A stretch of DNA of 64,000 nt from an uncultured Christensenella sp. (GTDB lineage Bacteria; Bacillota; Clostridia; Christensenellales; UBA1242), in assembly GCA_948466185.1 (NCBI GenBank), contig CAOJZM010000003.1, positions 66,578-130,577 on the forward strand, read 5' to 3'. Positions 34,858 through 44,624 of this stretch are shown here, piece after piece. Within the stretch, counting starts at the first letter, position 1. Each line of letters opens with the position of its first letter. The notes under the pieces were generated by a model. The model saw only the letters and a list, made by a program, of their open reading frames with translations. It did not search any database and was not told the DNA's origin. The translations under genes and the position numbers were made by a program.

Positions 34858-36009
34858 TTCTATTACTATAATCTCTTCCCCCGCTAGACACTCTTCAATC
34901 AAAGCATTAAGGTTAAGACGAGATTCTTCTTTTTCCGCCTTTTCTATGGTTGGTTTAATTACCGGATATTTTGGCAGGAACACCGTGCAGCAATCTTCAT
35001 AAGGAAGGATTGAAGTTTCATAGGTATCAATCTTATTTGCAATATCCATAATTTCAGTTTTATCCATAGCAATACACGGTCTAAATATTGGAACTCTGTT
35101 TATCACATTTCCGGTAACAGTCATACTTTGCATAGTCTGACTTGCCACCTGCCCAAGACTTTCCCCAGTGATAATCGCACCGAGATTATTCTGCTCACAA
35201 ATTCGCTCAGCAATCCTCATCATAATCCTACGCATGATTGTTATCATATACTCGGGAACACAATTTTTATGAATCGCTTCTTGCACCTTGGTAAACGAAA
35301 CAACATGCAATTTTATTTTTCCAGTATAGCCTGTTAATTTTCGGGCAAGTTCGACAACCTTTTCTTTTGCACGCTCACTTGTATATGGATAGGAATGAAA
35401 ATGAAGCGCCTCAATTTCAAGTCCACGCTTTGACATTAAATAGCCAGCAACAGGGCTGTCAATTCCACCAGATAATAGCAATAACGCTTTGCCTGCACTT
35501 CCAAGAGGAAGTCCGCCCTGACACATAATATTTTCAAAATATATATATGCCTTTTTATTTTCTCGGATATCAACATTAATTACAACTTGAGGATTATATA
35601 AATCCACCTTACATTCGTTATTATCAAGAACAACTCCGCCAAGCTCAGCCGCAAAATCCATTGACTTTATTGGAAAGTTTTTGTCTGCACGATTGACATT
35701 CACCTTAAATGATTTATTACACAGTTTAATTTTAGAAACCTCAGACTGAATATCCTCGATTGTTGCATCCACTTCAGTCGCCACGCTTAAACTATGCAGT
35801 CCAAAAACTATCTGAAGTTTTTTTACAATTGCATCTTCTCGCACTTGTTCATATCCGCTTATGATATATCGACCAAAGGTGTAAGCAAACTCAAATTTCT
35901 CACCCTTCAATTTTGTCTTTATATTTTCTATAAGCTGTCTTTCAAAAATGTTGCGATTTTTACCCTTTAAATACAGCTCTCCAAATCTCAACAATATCAC
36001 CTTACTCAT
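34855..36009 (-). CDS. thiI: tRNA 4-thiouridine synthase ThiI
   Basis: 384-residue enzyme that adenylates U8 of tRNA and inserts sulfur. It has an N-terminal ferredoxin-like region and THUMP domain (about 60-165) and a PP-loop ATPase domain with SGGIDSPVAGYLM. There is no C-terminal rhodanese domain, as in Bacillus ThiI, which instead depends on a dedicated cysteine desulfurase. That partner gene lies directly upstream and overlaps its start by 4 bases. Confidence 0.95.
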   Translation of the reverse strand: MSKVILLRFGELYLKGKNRNIFERQLIENIKTKLKGEKFEFAYTFGRYIISGYEQVREDAIVKKLQIVFGLHSLSVATEVDATIEDIQSEVSKIKLCNKSFKVNVNRADKNFPIKSMDFAAELGGVVLDNNECKVDLYNPQVVINVDIRENKKAYIYFENIMCQGGLPLGSAGKALLLLSGGIDSPVAGYLMSKRGLEIEALHFHSYPYTSERAKEKVVELARKLTGYTGKIKLHVVSFTKVQEAIHKNCVPEYMITIMRRIMMRIAERICEQNNLGAIITGESLGQVASQTMQSMTVTGNVINRVPIFRPCIAMDKTEIMDIANKIDTYETSILPYEDCCTVFLPKYPVIKPTIEKAEKEESRLNLNALIEECLAGEEIIVIE

Positions 36010-37121
36010 TTCACTTTCTCCAACAATTTCTCATAGGTCTCAACTAAGTAATTCCCCGCATTTTTTACATCTTCCAAACTTAAATAAGCATTAAAACTAA
36101 CACGAATACTTGACTTAATCTTATCTGGGGAAAACTTCATTTCTTTTAAAATTCGATTACCAGCATGTTTTGCAGAACAAGCACTGCCCATACCTACAAT
36201 CATCTGATCTTCAACAGCACGCATTAAAGTTTCGCCATTCACACCTTCAAAACTTAAACTGACAATATAGGGACTTTCACTATCCACATACATAGCACCA
36301 TTACAACCAGCCACAATGCTCAAAAACTGTCTTTTTAAATCTTGGACCTTTTCAAAGTTTTCAGCCACATCAATCTGCTCAAATGCACATTGCATAGCTT
36401 TTATACCCGCAACGTTTTCAGTACCAGAGCGAAAGCCTCCTTCCTGTCCACCGCCATAGACAATATTTTTAAGAGAGCTCTTATTTTTGACATAAAGTGC
36501 ACCAACACCCTTCGGCCCATGAAATTTGTGTGCTGAAATTGAATATAAATCAACCCCAAGCTCATCCAATCTAAACGGCATCTTACAAAATGCCTGTACC
36601 CCATCAGCATGAAAAAGCGCTTTAGAAGCATACTCATCACGAATCTGGCTTATTTTGGCCAAATCATTTATTACACCAGTTTCATTGCTCACATGCATAA
36701 TTGAAATAAGCCTAGTATTCTTGTTTAACATAGTTTTCAAAGCATCATAATCCACTTGACCATTCCTTTGAAGAGGAACAAAATGCACAATATGCCCCAA
36801 CTCCTTCAAATGATGTGCAACATTGAAAACACTCGGGTGCTCACCTGCAGAAAAAACATATTCCCAGCTGCCATTTCGTACGCTGCCCATAACGGCAAGA
36901 TTATTACTTTCAGTTGCCCCGCCGGTAAAAACGACATCTCCTTTACTTGCACCAAGCTTGTTTAGAAGCGACTTTCGAGCATTATCCAATTCACGCGAAA
37001 TATTTACAGCCTGACCATATTCTGCGGAAGGATTATAAAAATCCATGCACGCATATTTTTTAAGCACATCCGCACATTCTTCAAACATTTTAGTTGTCGC
37101 AGCATTATCTAAATAAACCAA
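36006..37121 (-). CDS. Cysteine desulfurase paired with ThiI
   Basis: 371-residue PLP enzyme of the NifS/IscS group that releases sulfur from cysteine as a persulfide. It begins VYLDNAATT; the PLP Lys is in SISAHKFHGPKG and the catalytic Cys in GMGSACSAKH. The TTG at 37121 is chosen because it stands at the family N-terminus behind AAGGGG; an upstream ATG (37169) would add 16 unrelated residues. The overlap with thiI indicates that it feeds sulfur to tRNA thiolation, like NifZ of Bacillus. Confidence 0.92.
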   Translation of the reverse strand: MVYLDNAATTKMFEECADVLKKYACMDFYNPSAEYGQAVNISRELDNARKSLLNKLGASKGDVVFTGGATESNNLAVMGSVRNGSWEYVFSAGEHPSVFNVAHHLKELGHIVHFVPLQRNGQVDYDALKTMLNKNTRLISIMHVSNETGVINDLAKISQIRDEYASKALFHADGVQAFCKMPFRLDELGVDLYSISAHKFHGPKGVGALYVKNKSSLKNIVYGGGQEGGFRSGTENVAGIKAMQCAFEQIDVAENFEKVQDLKRQFLSIVAGCNGAMYVDSESPYIVSLSFEGVNGETLMRAVEDQMIVGMGSACSAKHAGNRILKEMKFSPDKIKSSIRVSFNAYLSLEDVKNAGNYLVETYEKLLEKVK

Positions 37122-37147
37122 ATTCTTTCCCCTTAGCACAACATAAA

Positions 37148-37188
37148 TACAGCATATTGTAGTATGCAAAATATACTACACACAAATC
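37148..37188 (+). repeat. Divergent copy of the 40-base dispersed repeat
   Basis: Contains GTAGTATGCAAAATATACTACACACAAA, similar to the copy at 51109-51148. Weaker match to the main group. Confidence 0.35.
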
Positions 37189-39550
37189 ACCTTAAAACTG
37201 CTCCAGTTTTATCTTGCACATCTTTAATTATTTTGTTAAACACAGCCATCACTTCATCTTCAAGTAGCGTCTTTGTTGTATCCTTAAAGGTAAGTGAGTA
37301 CGCTATAGATTTTTTGCCCGGTTCAACATTTTTATAAACGTCAAATTCCTTAATTGAATCCAGCAACTTTCCACCTGAACGTTTTATTTGAGTCCTAATG
37401 ATCTCACTTTCTAGGTCATTATTCATTACAAAAGCAACATCTTTAACCATTTCAGGATATTTGTTTGCCTCTTTAAATTTTAACGGCTTTATTTGCTTAT
37501 TATATAATTTCGTAAGAGACAACTCTGCTACAAATATATCTTCTTTTTGTAGGCGTGGATGCACTCGACCAATCACTCCAACAACATCTCTGTCTACAAC
37601 AATATTGGCAGATATTCCAGGATGAAGGTCGGAGATTTCCGCTTTTACAAAACTATATCTATTTTTAAAACCTAAATAATTCAAAAGATTTTCAACTATT
37701 CCTTTCAAGCAATAGAAATCTGCTTTTACATTCACGCCTTGCCACTCATTTAAGAGATAACTACCCTTCATAAGTATTGCCGCTTTGGCGTCTTCAACAT
37801 AATCAACGTCATACGTCTTAGAAATTTCATAAAGCATGACGTCCTTAACATTACGTGCTTTGTTAAACTCATACACATTTACTAGTGAAGGAAGCAAGGA
37901 TGTTCTTATCACCGATTTATCAATTGTCATTGGATTAGGAAGCCTTATTGGTCGCTTTCCATCATAGTTGAAAGTTTTTGCCATTTCCTCACTTATAAGC
38001 GTATATGTTTTACTTTCATTCAAGCCAAGCGCCCTTAATCTTTTAGAAGCTTCCTTCCTCAACTTTACATCGCCGATATATTCGCCACGCTTGGTATTAA
38101 CGCAAGGCAGGCTAGACTGTAAATTATGGTATCCATACAACCGACCAATTTCTTCGGCGATATCATTGACATTTTCGTCAATATCCAGCCTTCTGTTTGG
38201 AATTGTTACGGTAAAAAGCCCTTCGTTATATTCATATGGAAAATCAAGCCTCTTCAATTCTGTCTTAACATCTTCATCACTAAGTTTTAAACCAAGCATA
38301 GAAGCAACCGTTGCAGTCTTAAACTTCACGATTTTAACTTTTTTATCGATCTTATCATGCCTGATTATCCCCTTTAAAACTTTAGCACCTGCATATTTTT
38401 CAAGCAAAGAGCATGCACGTTCAATCGCACTTAAAGTATACTCATAATTTAATCCCTTACCATATCTGATGGACGCCTCACTACGCAGGTCAAGACCAGC
38501 CGCAGTATATCGAATACTAATAGCATCAAATATCGCACTTTCAATTAAAATGTCCTTTGTGTCTTCATCGACCTCAGTATTTTCACCACCCATTACGCCA
38601 GCTATGCAAATAGGTTTAGCCCCATCAGTAATGACAATATCAGAAGATTTTAAAATCCGTTTATTGCCATCCAAAGTAACAATTTCCTCACCGTCTTTAG
38701 CATCACGAACCAAAATCTTATTCCCAACCTTATCTTTATCAAAGAAATGTAAAGGTTGGCCATACTCAAGCATTACATAGTTTGAAATGTCCACAACATT
38801 ATTGATTGGTCGCATACCTGCCGCAATCAGACGCTTTTTGATAAACTCTGGCGATTCCTTAATCTTTACGCCTTTAACCATTTTAGCAAGATAGTAAGGA
38901 CATTTCTCAGTTTGAACTTCCACGCTGGCATAATCCTTCACGTCTTCATTTATAGCAGCATAGTTTGCCTGTGGAAGCTTTACCTTTCTGTTAAGAATAG
39001 ACGCAATCTCATATGCGAAGCCAATGTGATAATAACAGTCGTTATTTCTATGCTTATGCACATCAAGTTCATACATAGTGTCATCAGTGCCTAGATAGAT
39101 ATTTGCATCAGATCCCGGCTCTAAACCTGTTTCAATTTCCGCAATCCCTTTGGCATATGTTTCTTCTGTCTTTTTCTCAAGCCCAAGTTCATACAAAGCA
39201 CAAATCATTCCATTTGACTCTACCCCACGGATTTTTCCAACCTTAATCTCAAAGTCACCAGGAAGCACACAGCCAGGAAGAGCAACAAGCACTTTAATAC
39301 CCTCTCGTACATTTGGGGCACCACACACAATCTGCGTTACCTTACAGCCTATATCAACCTGACAAATATGCAAATGGTCGCTGTCTGGATGCATAACGCA
39401 TTCTAACACCTTTCCAATCACTAAATTATTTATGCGACTTTCAACAACCTTTTCTATATTCACGCCAGCCTTGGTTATCTTAACAGCAAGTTCCTGCGGC
39501 TTTTGGTCTTCTATATCAATATAATCCTTAACCCAATCCAAGCTTATCAT
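37187..39550 (-). CDS. pheT: Phenylalanine-tRNA ligase beta subunit
   Basis: 787-residue editing and tRNA-binding subunit. It has an N-terminal EMAP/OB tRNA-binding domain (about 40-150), B3/B4 editing domain, B5 domain, a catalytic-like core and a C-terminal ferredoxin-fold anticodon-binding domain. Full length for the family. It starts one base after pheS ends, so the two are coupled. Confidence 0.97.
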   Translation of the reverse strand: MISLDWVKDYIDIEDQKPQELAVKITKAGVNIEKVVESRINNLVIGKVLECVMHPDSDHLHICQVDIGCKVTQIVCGAPNVREGIKVLVALPGCVLPGDFEIKVGKIRGVESNGMICALYELGLEKKTEETYAKGIAEIETGLEPGSDANIYLGTDDTMYELDVHKHRNNDCYYHIGFAYEIASILNRKVKLPQANYAAINEDVKDYASVEVQTEKCPYYLAKMVKGVKIKESPEFIKKRLIAAGMRPINNVVDISNYVMLEYGQPLHFFDKDKVGNKILVRDAKDGEEIVTLDGNKRILKSSDIVITDGAKPICIAGVMGGENTEVDEDTKDILIESAIFDAISIRYTAAGLDLRSEASIRYGKGLNYEYTLSAIERACSLLEKYAGAKVLKGIIRHDKIDKKVKIVKFKTATVASMLGLKLSDEDVKTELKRLDFPYEYNEGLFTVTIPNRRLDIDENVNDIAEEIGRLYGYHNLQSSLPCVNTKRGEYIGDVKLRKEASKRLRALGLNESKTYTLISEEMAKTFNYDGKRPIRLPNPMTIDKSVIRTSLLPSLVNVYEFNKARNVKDVMLYEISKTYDVDYVEDAKAAILMKGSYLLNEWQGVNVKADFYCLKGIVENLLNYLGFKNRYSFVKAEISDLHPGISANIVVDRDVVGVIGRVHPRLQKEDIFVAELSLTKLYNKQIKPLKFKEANKYPEMVKDVAFVMNNDLESEIIRTQIKRSGGKLLDSIKEFDVYKNVEPGKKSIAYSLTFKDTTKTLLEDEVMAVFNKIIKDVQDKTGAVLR

Positions 39551-40594
39551 TTATCCTTCCCTCCTATCAAATACATTAGTTTCTCTCAAATCAGTCAGGT
39601 AGAATTTTCTTATGTCGCTTATCCCATACTTAAGCATGGCAAGCCTTTCTGCACCAAATCCAAAAGCAAAACCAGTCCATACATCAGGGTCATATCCACA
39701 ATTTCGAAGTACATTTGGATGCACCATACCTGCTCCACTTACCGTTATCCAGCCAGAATTTTTACATAATGAACATCCCTTCCCTTTACACACAAAACAT
39801 GAAATATCCGTTTCTACAGAAGGTTCAGTAAATTGATAGTAACTTGGTCTGAATCGCGTTTCACAGCCCTCGCCAAACAACCTCTTTGCGATTACATCAA
39901 AAGTCCCCTTAAGATTGGAGAGGCTTATATTCTTATCAACAAGCAAGCCTTCAATCTGCATGAATTGGTGAGAGTGCGTTGCGTCATCAGCATCTCGTCG
40001 ATAGGTTTTCCCCGGACAAATCATCCTTATAGGCTTATCCCCACCCGCAGCAAGCATAGTTCGAACCTGAACAGGCGAAGTTTGACTACGCAAAAGAACT
40101 TTTTCGTCCTCAATATAGAAGGTATCTTGAGCATCTCTTGCAGGATGTCCCTTTGGAATATTCAAAAGTTCAAAGTTGTATTTGTCCTCCTCAATCTCTG
40201 GGCCATCCACAACATCGTAACCCATTGACATGAACACCTCTTCAATCTCTTCAACAATATGTTCCAAAATACTTGGTGCCCCAGTTCTAATTTCCGTTGC
40301 AGGCAAAGTAACATCCACCTGCTCGTTTGCAAGTTTGGCTTCAAGTGCCTTTTGAGCAAAATACTCCTCCTTCTCTTTAATTGCATTTTCTATAACATTG
40401 CGCACTTCATTGACAAGTGCACCAACGGTTGCCCTTTCTTCTGCTGGAATATCTCTCATTCCACGCAAGATAGAAGTAAGCTGTCCCTGCTTACCCAAAA
40501 CACTCACCCTAATCTCATTTAACCCTTGACTCGTTGCAACATTTTGAAGTTGTTCTAATGCCTTTTGTTTAATTTCTAATAATCGTTCTTTCAT
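39551..40594 (-). CDS. pheS: Phenylalanine-tRNA ligase alpha subunit
   Basis: 347-residue catalytic subunit. A coiled-coil N-terminus (about 1-90) is followed by the class II core, with motif 2 (CPGKTYRRDADDATHSHQFMQIEGLLVD) and motif 3 (GFAFGFGAERLAMLKYGI). The ATG at 40594 has AAGGAG before it; a GTG two codons upstream is less likely. It is controlled by the T-box leader upstream. Confidence 0.97.
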   Translation of the reverse strand: MKERLLEIKQKALEQLQNVATSQGLNEIRVSVLGKQGQLTSILRGMRDIPAEERATVGALVNEVRNVIENAIKEKEEYFAQKALEAKLANEQVDVTLPATEIRTGAPSILEHIVEEIEEVFMSMGYDVVDGPEIEEDKYNFELLNIPKGHPARDAQDTFYIEDEKVLLRSQTSPVQVRTMLAAGGDKPIRMICPGKTYRRDADDATHSHQFMQIEGLLVDKNISLSNLKGTFDVIAKRLFGEGCETRFRPSYYQFTEPSVETDISCFVCKGKGCSLCKNSGWITVSGAGMVHPNVLRNCGYDPDVWTGFAFGFGAERLAMLKYGISDIRKFYLTDLRETNVFDRREG

Positions 40595-40613
40595 ATCCAC
40601 TCCTTATATAACA

Positions 40614-40887
40614 AAAAAAGATTTCTCTCCCCAACATCTTAGGGCGAAAGAAACCTTCCGCGGTACCACCTAAATTCAATATTTAATAATTTTACATTAT
40701 CAAATATCCTTAATTCCCTTATATTACGGTAAGGCTCCGGCATGAACTACTTAAAATAATTTATTTGTTCCCCCATGCAACTCCAAAAGTGAATTCACTT
40801 TACCATCTTTACCCGCCTTCCAGCAAATAGCGGACTCTCTGAAAAAGATAATTTAAAGTTACTAGTCTTTCATCATCGTCATTGTTA
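40614..40887 (-). promoter_or_regulatory. T-box riboswitch for pheST, specifier UUC
   Basis: On the - strand the leader shows GACGATGA, AGTA, CAGAGAG, GCTGGAAG and the T-box core TGGTACCGCGG (40668-40658). The specifier loop has TTC at 40793-40791, in GAA-TTC-ACTTTTGGAG, which reads tRNA-Phe. A terminator with stem and T7 ends at about 40614. Uncharged tRNA-Phe should allow readthrough into pheST. Confidence 0.95.
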
Positions 40888-40893
40888 CTTAAA

Positions 40894-40923
40894 ACTATAA
40901 CAAATTTATAAACTTTTTGTCAA
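40894..40923 (-). promoter_or_regulatory. Promoter of the T-box-pheST transcript
   Basis: On the - strand TTGACA (40923-40918), an 18-base spacer and TATAGT (40899-40894), immediately upstream of the T-box. Confidence 0.7.
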
Positions 40924-40941
40924 CTGATTTTAAGGATTTGT

Positions 40942-40970
40942 TTGGATAAACAATTCACATATGTTATTAT
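40942..40970 (+). promoter_or_regulatory. Promoter giving a leaderless rluA-type mRNA
   Basis: TTGGAT (40942-40947), a 17-base spacer and TATTAT (40965-40970) with extended TG at 40962-40963. The ATG lies 7 bases after the -10 box with no ribosome binding site. Confidence 0.55.
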
Positions 40971-40977
40971 AAACTTA

Positions 40978-41844
40978 ATGCAAACACAAAAATTCAATAT
41001 TGATAAAGAATACAAAAGCGTATACCACTATTTAAAAACCAATGGTTTTTCAGAAAGGTATATAACTTTTTTACGCCGTGAACTTGGTTTTGTTAAGAAA
41101 AACGGCACCCCAGTCACTGTTCGCGAAAAACTTACCACTGGTGACATACTTGAAATTGTAACTGACAACAATACAAAATCTAGTATTATGCAATGCATAC
41201 TACCATTAGATGTAGTGTACGAAGATGAGTATTATTTGATCGTCAACAAACCAAGCGGACTCACAACAATCCCCACAAAGTCCCACTATACCGAAAATCT
41301 TGCAGGTGCTGTTTCGTACTATCTATCCCCAAAAATTGAGAACTTTACTCTTCGTGCAATAAATCGTCTGGACAAGGACACTGCCGGCATTGTCGTGTTT
41401 GCCAAGAACTTGATGTCCTATAACGCACTCAAACAAATAGATAAGACATATTTTGCCATATGCAAAGGGCAAATCAACGAGCCTATTACAATCAATAAAC
41501 CTATTAAAACTATAAATATTGATGGAATAAACCAAAGAAAACGCGTTATATCCGATGACGGACAGGAAGCTATCACCTATGTATCGCCGATTAAAAACTA
41601 TAAAGATTTTACTCTTGTAAAATTAAAGCTTACCCATGGAAGAACACACCAAATCCGTGTTCATCTTTCAAATATAGGACACGCACTCTTTGGAGATGAA
41701 ATATATGGAGAAAAGTGCGATAAAATTAGTCACACCGCCCTTGTATGTAAGGAAATCACCTTCACCCACCCCTTCACAAAAGCCAATTTGCAGCTTGAAG
41801 TGGAATTTCCAGAAGATTTTAAAAATCTTATAAATTGCTTATAA
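40978..41844 (+). CDS. RluA family pseudouridine synthase
   Basis: 288-residue rRNA or tRNA pseudouridine synthase. A short S4-like N-terminal part (to about 70) is followed by the catalytic domain with INRLDKDTAGIVVFAKN, containing the catalytic Asp; Asn replaces the usual His of HRLD. The late motif HGRTHQIRVHLS is complete. The ATG at 40978 fits a leaderless start; an upstream TTG (40942) would lie in the -35 box. The target base is unknown. Confidence 0.9.
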   Translation: MQTQKFNIDKEYKSVYHYLKTNGFSERYITFLRRELGFVKKNGTPVTVREKLTTGDILEIVTDNNTKSSIMQCILPLDVVYEDEYYLIVNKPSGLTTIPTKSHYTENLAGAVSYYLSPKIENFTLRAINRLDKDTAGIVVFAKNLMSYNALKQIDKTYFAICKGQINEPITINKPIKTINIDGINQRKRVISDDGQEAITYVSPIKNYKDFTLVKLKLTHGRTHQIRVHLSNIGHALFGDEIYGEKCDKISHTALVCKEITFTHPFTKANLQLEVEFPEDFKNLINCL

Positions 41845-41850
41845 AATTGC

Positions 41851-41879
41851 TTGACAACGCTTGTTGAATTATGTATACT
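41851..41879 (+). promoter_or_regulatory. Promoter of tRNA-Leu
   Basis: TTGACA (41851-41856), a 17-base spacer and TATACT (41874-41879). Transcription would start about 20 bases before the tRNA. Confidence 0.8.
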
Positions 41880-41906
41880 TACAAAGTACACTGAATAAAT
41901 GGGTAT

Positions 41907-41988
41907 GCGGGCGTGGCGGAATGGCAGACGCGCACGTTTAAGGGGCGTGTTCGAAAGAGTGTGGGTTCAAGTCCCACCGCCCGCACCA
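41907..41988 (+). tRNA. tRNA-Leu, anticodon AAG
   Basis: Class II tRNA with acceptor GCGGGCG/CGCCCGC, encoded CCA, an anticodon arm CACGT-TTAAGGG-GCGTG that places AAG at 34-36 with G37, a long variable arm (TTCGAAAGAGT) and the T arm GTGGG-TTCAAGT-CCCAC. A34 would need conversion to inosine to read CUC as well as CUU. Own promoter and terminator. Confidence 0.9.
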
Positions 41989-42000
41989 AAAAGAAACTAA

Positions 42001-42031
42001 ATTGAACCTAGAATTTTCTAGGTTCAATTTT
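42001..42031 (+). terminator. Terminator of tRNA-Leu
   Basis: Perfect 11-base stem ATTGAACCTAG/CTAGGTTCAAT with an AATTTT loop, then T-run. Confidence 0.92.
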
Positions 42032-42096
42032 TACTTTGCTCTTATATATACAACCTTGAAGGTATCCTTTCCCAAATTTCTTTGTTCGTGATATGT

Positions 42097-42243
42097 ATGT
42101 ATTTGGAAGATAAAGAAATCACCAACATTAAAGTAAGTTCTAATGCGCTAACTCTTGACATTCCTCTTAAAAATAATACTGTCGAAGCTATCCATAACGC
42201 TTTCAATAAGTTACAACCAGAAACAAAACTTGATCAAAAATAA
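42097..42243 (+). CDS. Small hypothetical protein of 48 residues
   Basis: ATG 42097 to TAA 42241-42243 encodes MYLEDKEITNIKVSSNALTL and a further 28 residues, soluble and slightly charged, ending before a terminator. The codon use looks coding (no rare strings, regular third positions). There is no clear ribosome binding site, and the frame stays open upstream past 42031, so it could be the remnant of a longer gene. Confidence 0.4.
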   Translation: MYLEDKEITNIKVSSNALTLDIPLKNNTVEAIHNAFNKLQPETKLDQK

Positions 42244-42266
42244 AATCGGGAAGTTCCCGATTTTTT
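42242..42266. terminator. Bidirectional terminator
   Basis: ATCGGGA/TCCCGAT with an AGT loop, flanked by A4 and T6, between the small + frame and the - ferritin-like gene. Confidence 0.8.
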
Positions 42267-42561
42267 ATTTCATTTTGTCTTTTAATTCTTCAAACTCTTT
42301 AATCCCCTCTTCAAATTGTGTTTTAGATGTAGGATCGAGACTAAATAGCAAGCCAAAGAGTTGACCAACATGAAGTTTTTCTTCTTCCATTATATCAAGA
42401 ATTGTTGCCCTTGTAACAAGATCTTCAGTCGCGTAATAATGATTTGCATATTGAATAATCGCGTCAAGTTCTCCAATTATATCCTCACGACAATTTTGAA
42501 TTGTAAGAAGTTTACTCTCTTGACTCATGTTATTGTTATAAATGTTAAACATCCTTCGCAT
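42265..42561 (-). CDS. Small ferritin-like protein, EncFtn-like
   Basis: 98-residue two-helix protein. The helices carry IGELDAIIQYANHYYATED and DIMEEEKLHVGQLFGLLFSLDP: Glu and ExxH residues in the positions used by half-ferritins for a shared diiron site, with a trailing LDP as in encapsulated ferritins. The start at 42561 follows GGAGG by 7 bases. Dimers of such proteins build one ferritin site. No encapsulin shell gene is within the window, and no clear cargo-loading tail is seen. A rubrerythrin-related spore protein is an alternative. Confidence 0.7.
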   Translation of the reverse strand: MRRMFNIYNNNMSQESKLLTIQNCREDIIGELDAIIQYANHYYATEDLVTRATILDIMEEEKLHVGQLFGLLFSLDPTSKTQFEEGIKEFEELKDKMK

Positions 42562-42626
42562 ATATAGTCCTCCATTAAAGTTATATGCAAACAAGGTCTA
42601 TATTGGCCATTTAAATCAAAAAACAC

Positions 42627-42669
42627 TATACTTTGTAGGTTGCATGTACATACAATCCACAAAATATAG
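42627..42669 (+). repeat. Divergent copy of the 40-base dispersed repeat
   Basis: Contains TTGCATGTACATACAATCCACAAAATATAG; two extra bases in the core relative to copy 1. Confidence 0.4.
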
Positions 42670-42677
42670 CGTTATCA

Positions 42678-43949
42678 TTAAGCAATATTTCCTTGCTTTT
42701 TGGAGGCTTCTTCTAGTTTTATTATCTCAGGTTCACTGTCCTCGATTTCTATAAACTTATCTGTTACAATAATCTTGGATATATCTTTTTGACTTGGAAC
42801 AGCGTACATTAGTCGATTCATTTTAGTTTCAAGAATAGTGCGAAGTCCCCTTGCCCCAGTCTTTAAATCCATTGCTTTCTTTGCGACAGCACGAACAGCA
42901 TCTTCGGAAAATTCTATGTCTATACCGTCGATCTTAAACATAAGTTTATATTGTTTTATAATTGAGTTCTTTGGCTCAACCAAAATTTTTGATAATGCAC
43001 CTTCATCAAGATCATCAAGTCCAACAACCACAGGAAGTCTCCCAATAAACTCTGGAATAAGTCCAAATTTAATAAGGTCGTTTGGTTGAACGCCTTTAAC
43101 AATATCCGCGCTCACCTTTTCTGTTTCGCTTGTTACTTTTGCATTAAAACCAAGACTTGATGTGTCATTCAAACGTTTTTCAATAATTTTGTCAAGCCCT
43201 ACAAATGCTCCGCCACAAATAAAAAGGATATTTGTGGTATCAATTTGAAGCATTTCTTGATGAGGATGCTTTCTTCCACCTTGTGGTGGAACATTTGCAA
43301 CAGTGCTTTCCATAATCTTCAAAAGCGCTTGTTGAACACCCTCGCCTGCCACATCACGTGTAATTGAAACGTTTTGGGTTTTCTTGGCTATTTTATCAAT
43401 TTCGTCTATATATATAATTCCCCGTTGAGCCTTGCCTATATCATAATCAGCGTTTTGAATAAGTTTTAACAAAATATTCTCAACGTCATCACCAACATAA
43501 CCCGCTTCAGTCAATGTTGTTGCATCAGCGGACGCAAATGGCACCTGCAAAATTTTTGCAAGGGTTTTTGCAAGAAGAGTTTTGCCAGATCCGGTTGGAC
43601 CAACCATCAATATATTGCTCTTCTCAAGCTCCACATCATCGGCTGCGTCAGTTTTTGAAAAGTTATAATTAATCCTCTTATAATGATTATAAACAGCAAC
43701 AGCAAGCACTCTCTTTGCTTCATCCTGTCCAATTATATAATCATCCAACTTACTTTTAATTTCCTCAGGTGTTGGAAGTTCTATTTTTTCAAAAGCAGAA
43801 TTTTTTTCCTCTTCACTTAAAATATCTCGACAAATATTTATACATTCGTCACAAATAAACGCCTCGCCACCGGGGCTCGCCACCAACTTCTTCGCATTTT
43901 TTTGAGATTTTCCGCAGAATGAACAACTGCAAGAATCGTCGTCTAACAC
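42678..43949 (-). CDS. clpX: ATP-dependent Clp protease ATP-binding subunit ClpX
   Basis: 423-residue AAA+ unfoldase that feeds ClpP. The N-terminal zinc-binding domain has CSFCGKSQ and CDECINIC; Walker A is GPTGSGKT, Walker B is [10 protein letters not shown], and the IGF loop for ClpP docking appears as LGF in SSLGFNAK. It follows clpP by 11 bases. Confidence 0.97.
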   Translation of the reverse strand: MLDDDSCSCSFCGKSQKNAKKLVASPGGEAFICDECINICRDILSEEEKNSAFEKIELPTPEEIKSKLDDYIIGQDEAKRVLAVAVYNHYKRINYNFSKTDAADDVELEKSNILMVGPTGSGKTLLAKTLAKILQVPFASADATTLTEAGYVGDDVENILLKLIQNADYDIGKAQRGIIYIDEIDKIAKKTQNVSITRDVAGEGVQQALLKIMESTVANVPPQGGRKHPHQEMLQIDTTNILFICGGAFVGLDKIIEKRLNDTSSLGFNAKVTSETEKVSADIVKGVQPNDLIKFGLIPEFIGRLPVVVGLDDLDEGALSKILVEPKNSIIKQYKLMFKIDGIDIEFSEDAVRAVAKKAMDLKTGARGLRTILETKMNRLMYAVPSQKDISKIIVTDKFIEIEDSEPEIIKLEEASKKQGNIA

Positions 43950-43960
43950 TCCTCACCTCC

Positions 43961-44551
43961 TTACTGTTTTTTCTTTCGCGATACGAAAATTTCATCTATA
44001 AGGCCATACTCTTTTGCCTCATTTGCAGACATATAGTTGTCCCTATCAGTATCCTTTTCAACAACCTCCAAAGGCTTTCCTGTGTTCTCGCTTAGCATTT
44101 GATTTATCTTTTGCTTAATCTTTGCAATTTGATTTGCTTGAATCATGATATCACTGGCTTGACCTTGTGCCCCACCAAGTGGTTGATGTATCATGATTTC
44201 ACTGTTTGGAAGTGCAAAACGCTTTCCCTTTGTTCCACCGGCAAGCAAGAATGCCCCCATTGACGCTGCAAGACCAACACATATTGTGGAAACATCGCAC
44301 TTTATATATCTCATAGTGTCATATATGGCAAGTCCTGCACTCACACTTCCACCAGGACTGTTGATATAAATGTAAATATCCTTGTCCGGATTTTTACCCT
44401 CTAAATAGATAAGTTGTGCAATAACATTATTCGCAAGATTATCATCAACCTCTCCATTTAAAAAGATGATTCTATCCTCAAGCAAGCGTGAATAAATATC
44501 ATAAGATCTTTCAGAACCGCTTGCCTGATCTACTACCATAGGAATTAACAT
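43961..44551 (-). CDS. clpP: ATP-dependent Clp protease proteolytic subunit
   Basis: 196-residue serine protease that forms the 14-subunit barrel. The catalytic triad is visible: Ser in [11 protein letters not shown], His in [11 protein letters not shown] and Asp in [10 protein letters not shown]. Operon tig-clpP-clpX on the - strand. Confidence 0.98.
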   Translation of the reverse strand: MLIPMVVDQASGSERSYDIYSRLLEDRIIFLNGEVDDNLANNVIAQLIYLEGKNPDKDIYIYINSPGGSVSAGLAIYDTMRYIKCDVSTICVGLAASMGAFLLAGGTKGKRFALPNSEIMIHQPLGGAQGQASDIMIQANQIAKIKQKINQMLSENTGKPLEVVEKDTDRDNYMSANEAKEYGLIDEIFVSRKKKQ

Positions 44552-44624
44552 AACTTTATCCTCCCTAATTAATTTACTTTTATACCTTTATTTTAATTCG
44601 TAATTTACCCGCGAAAAAGGTCGG

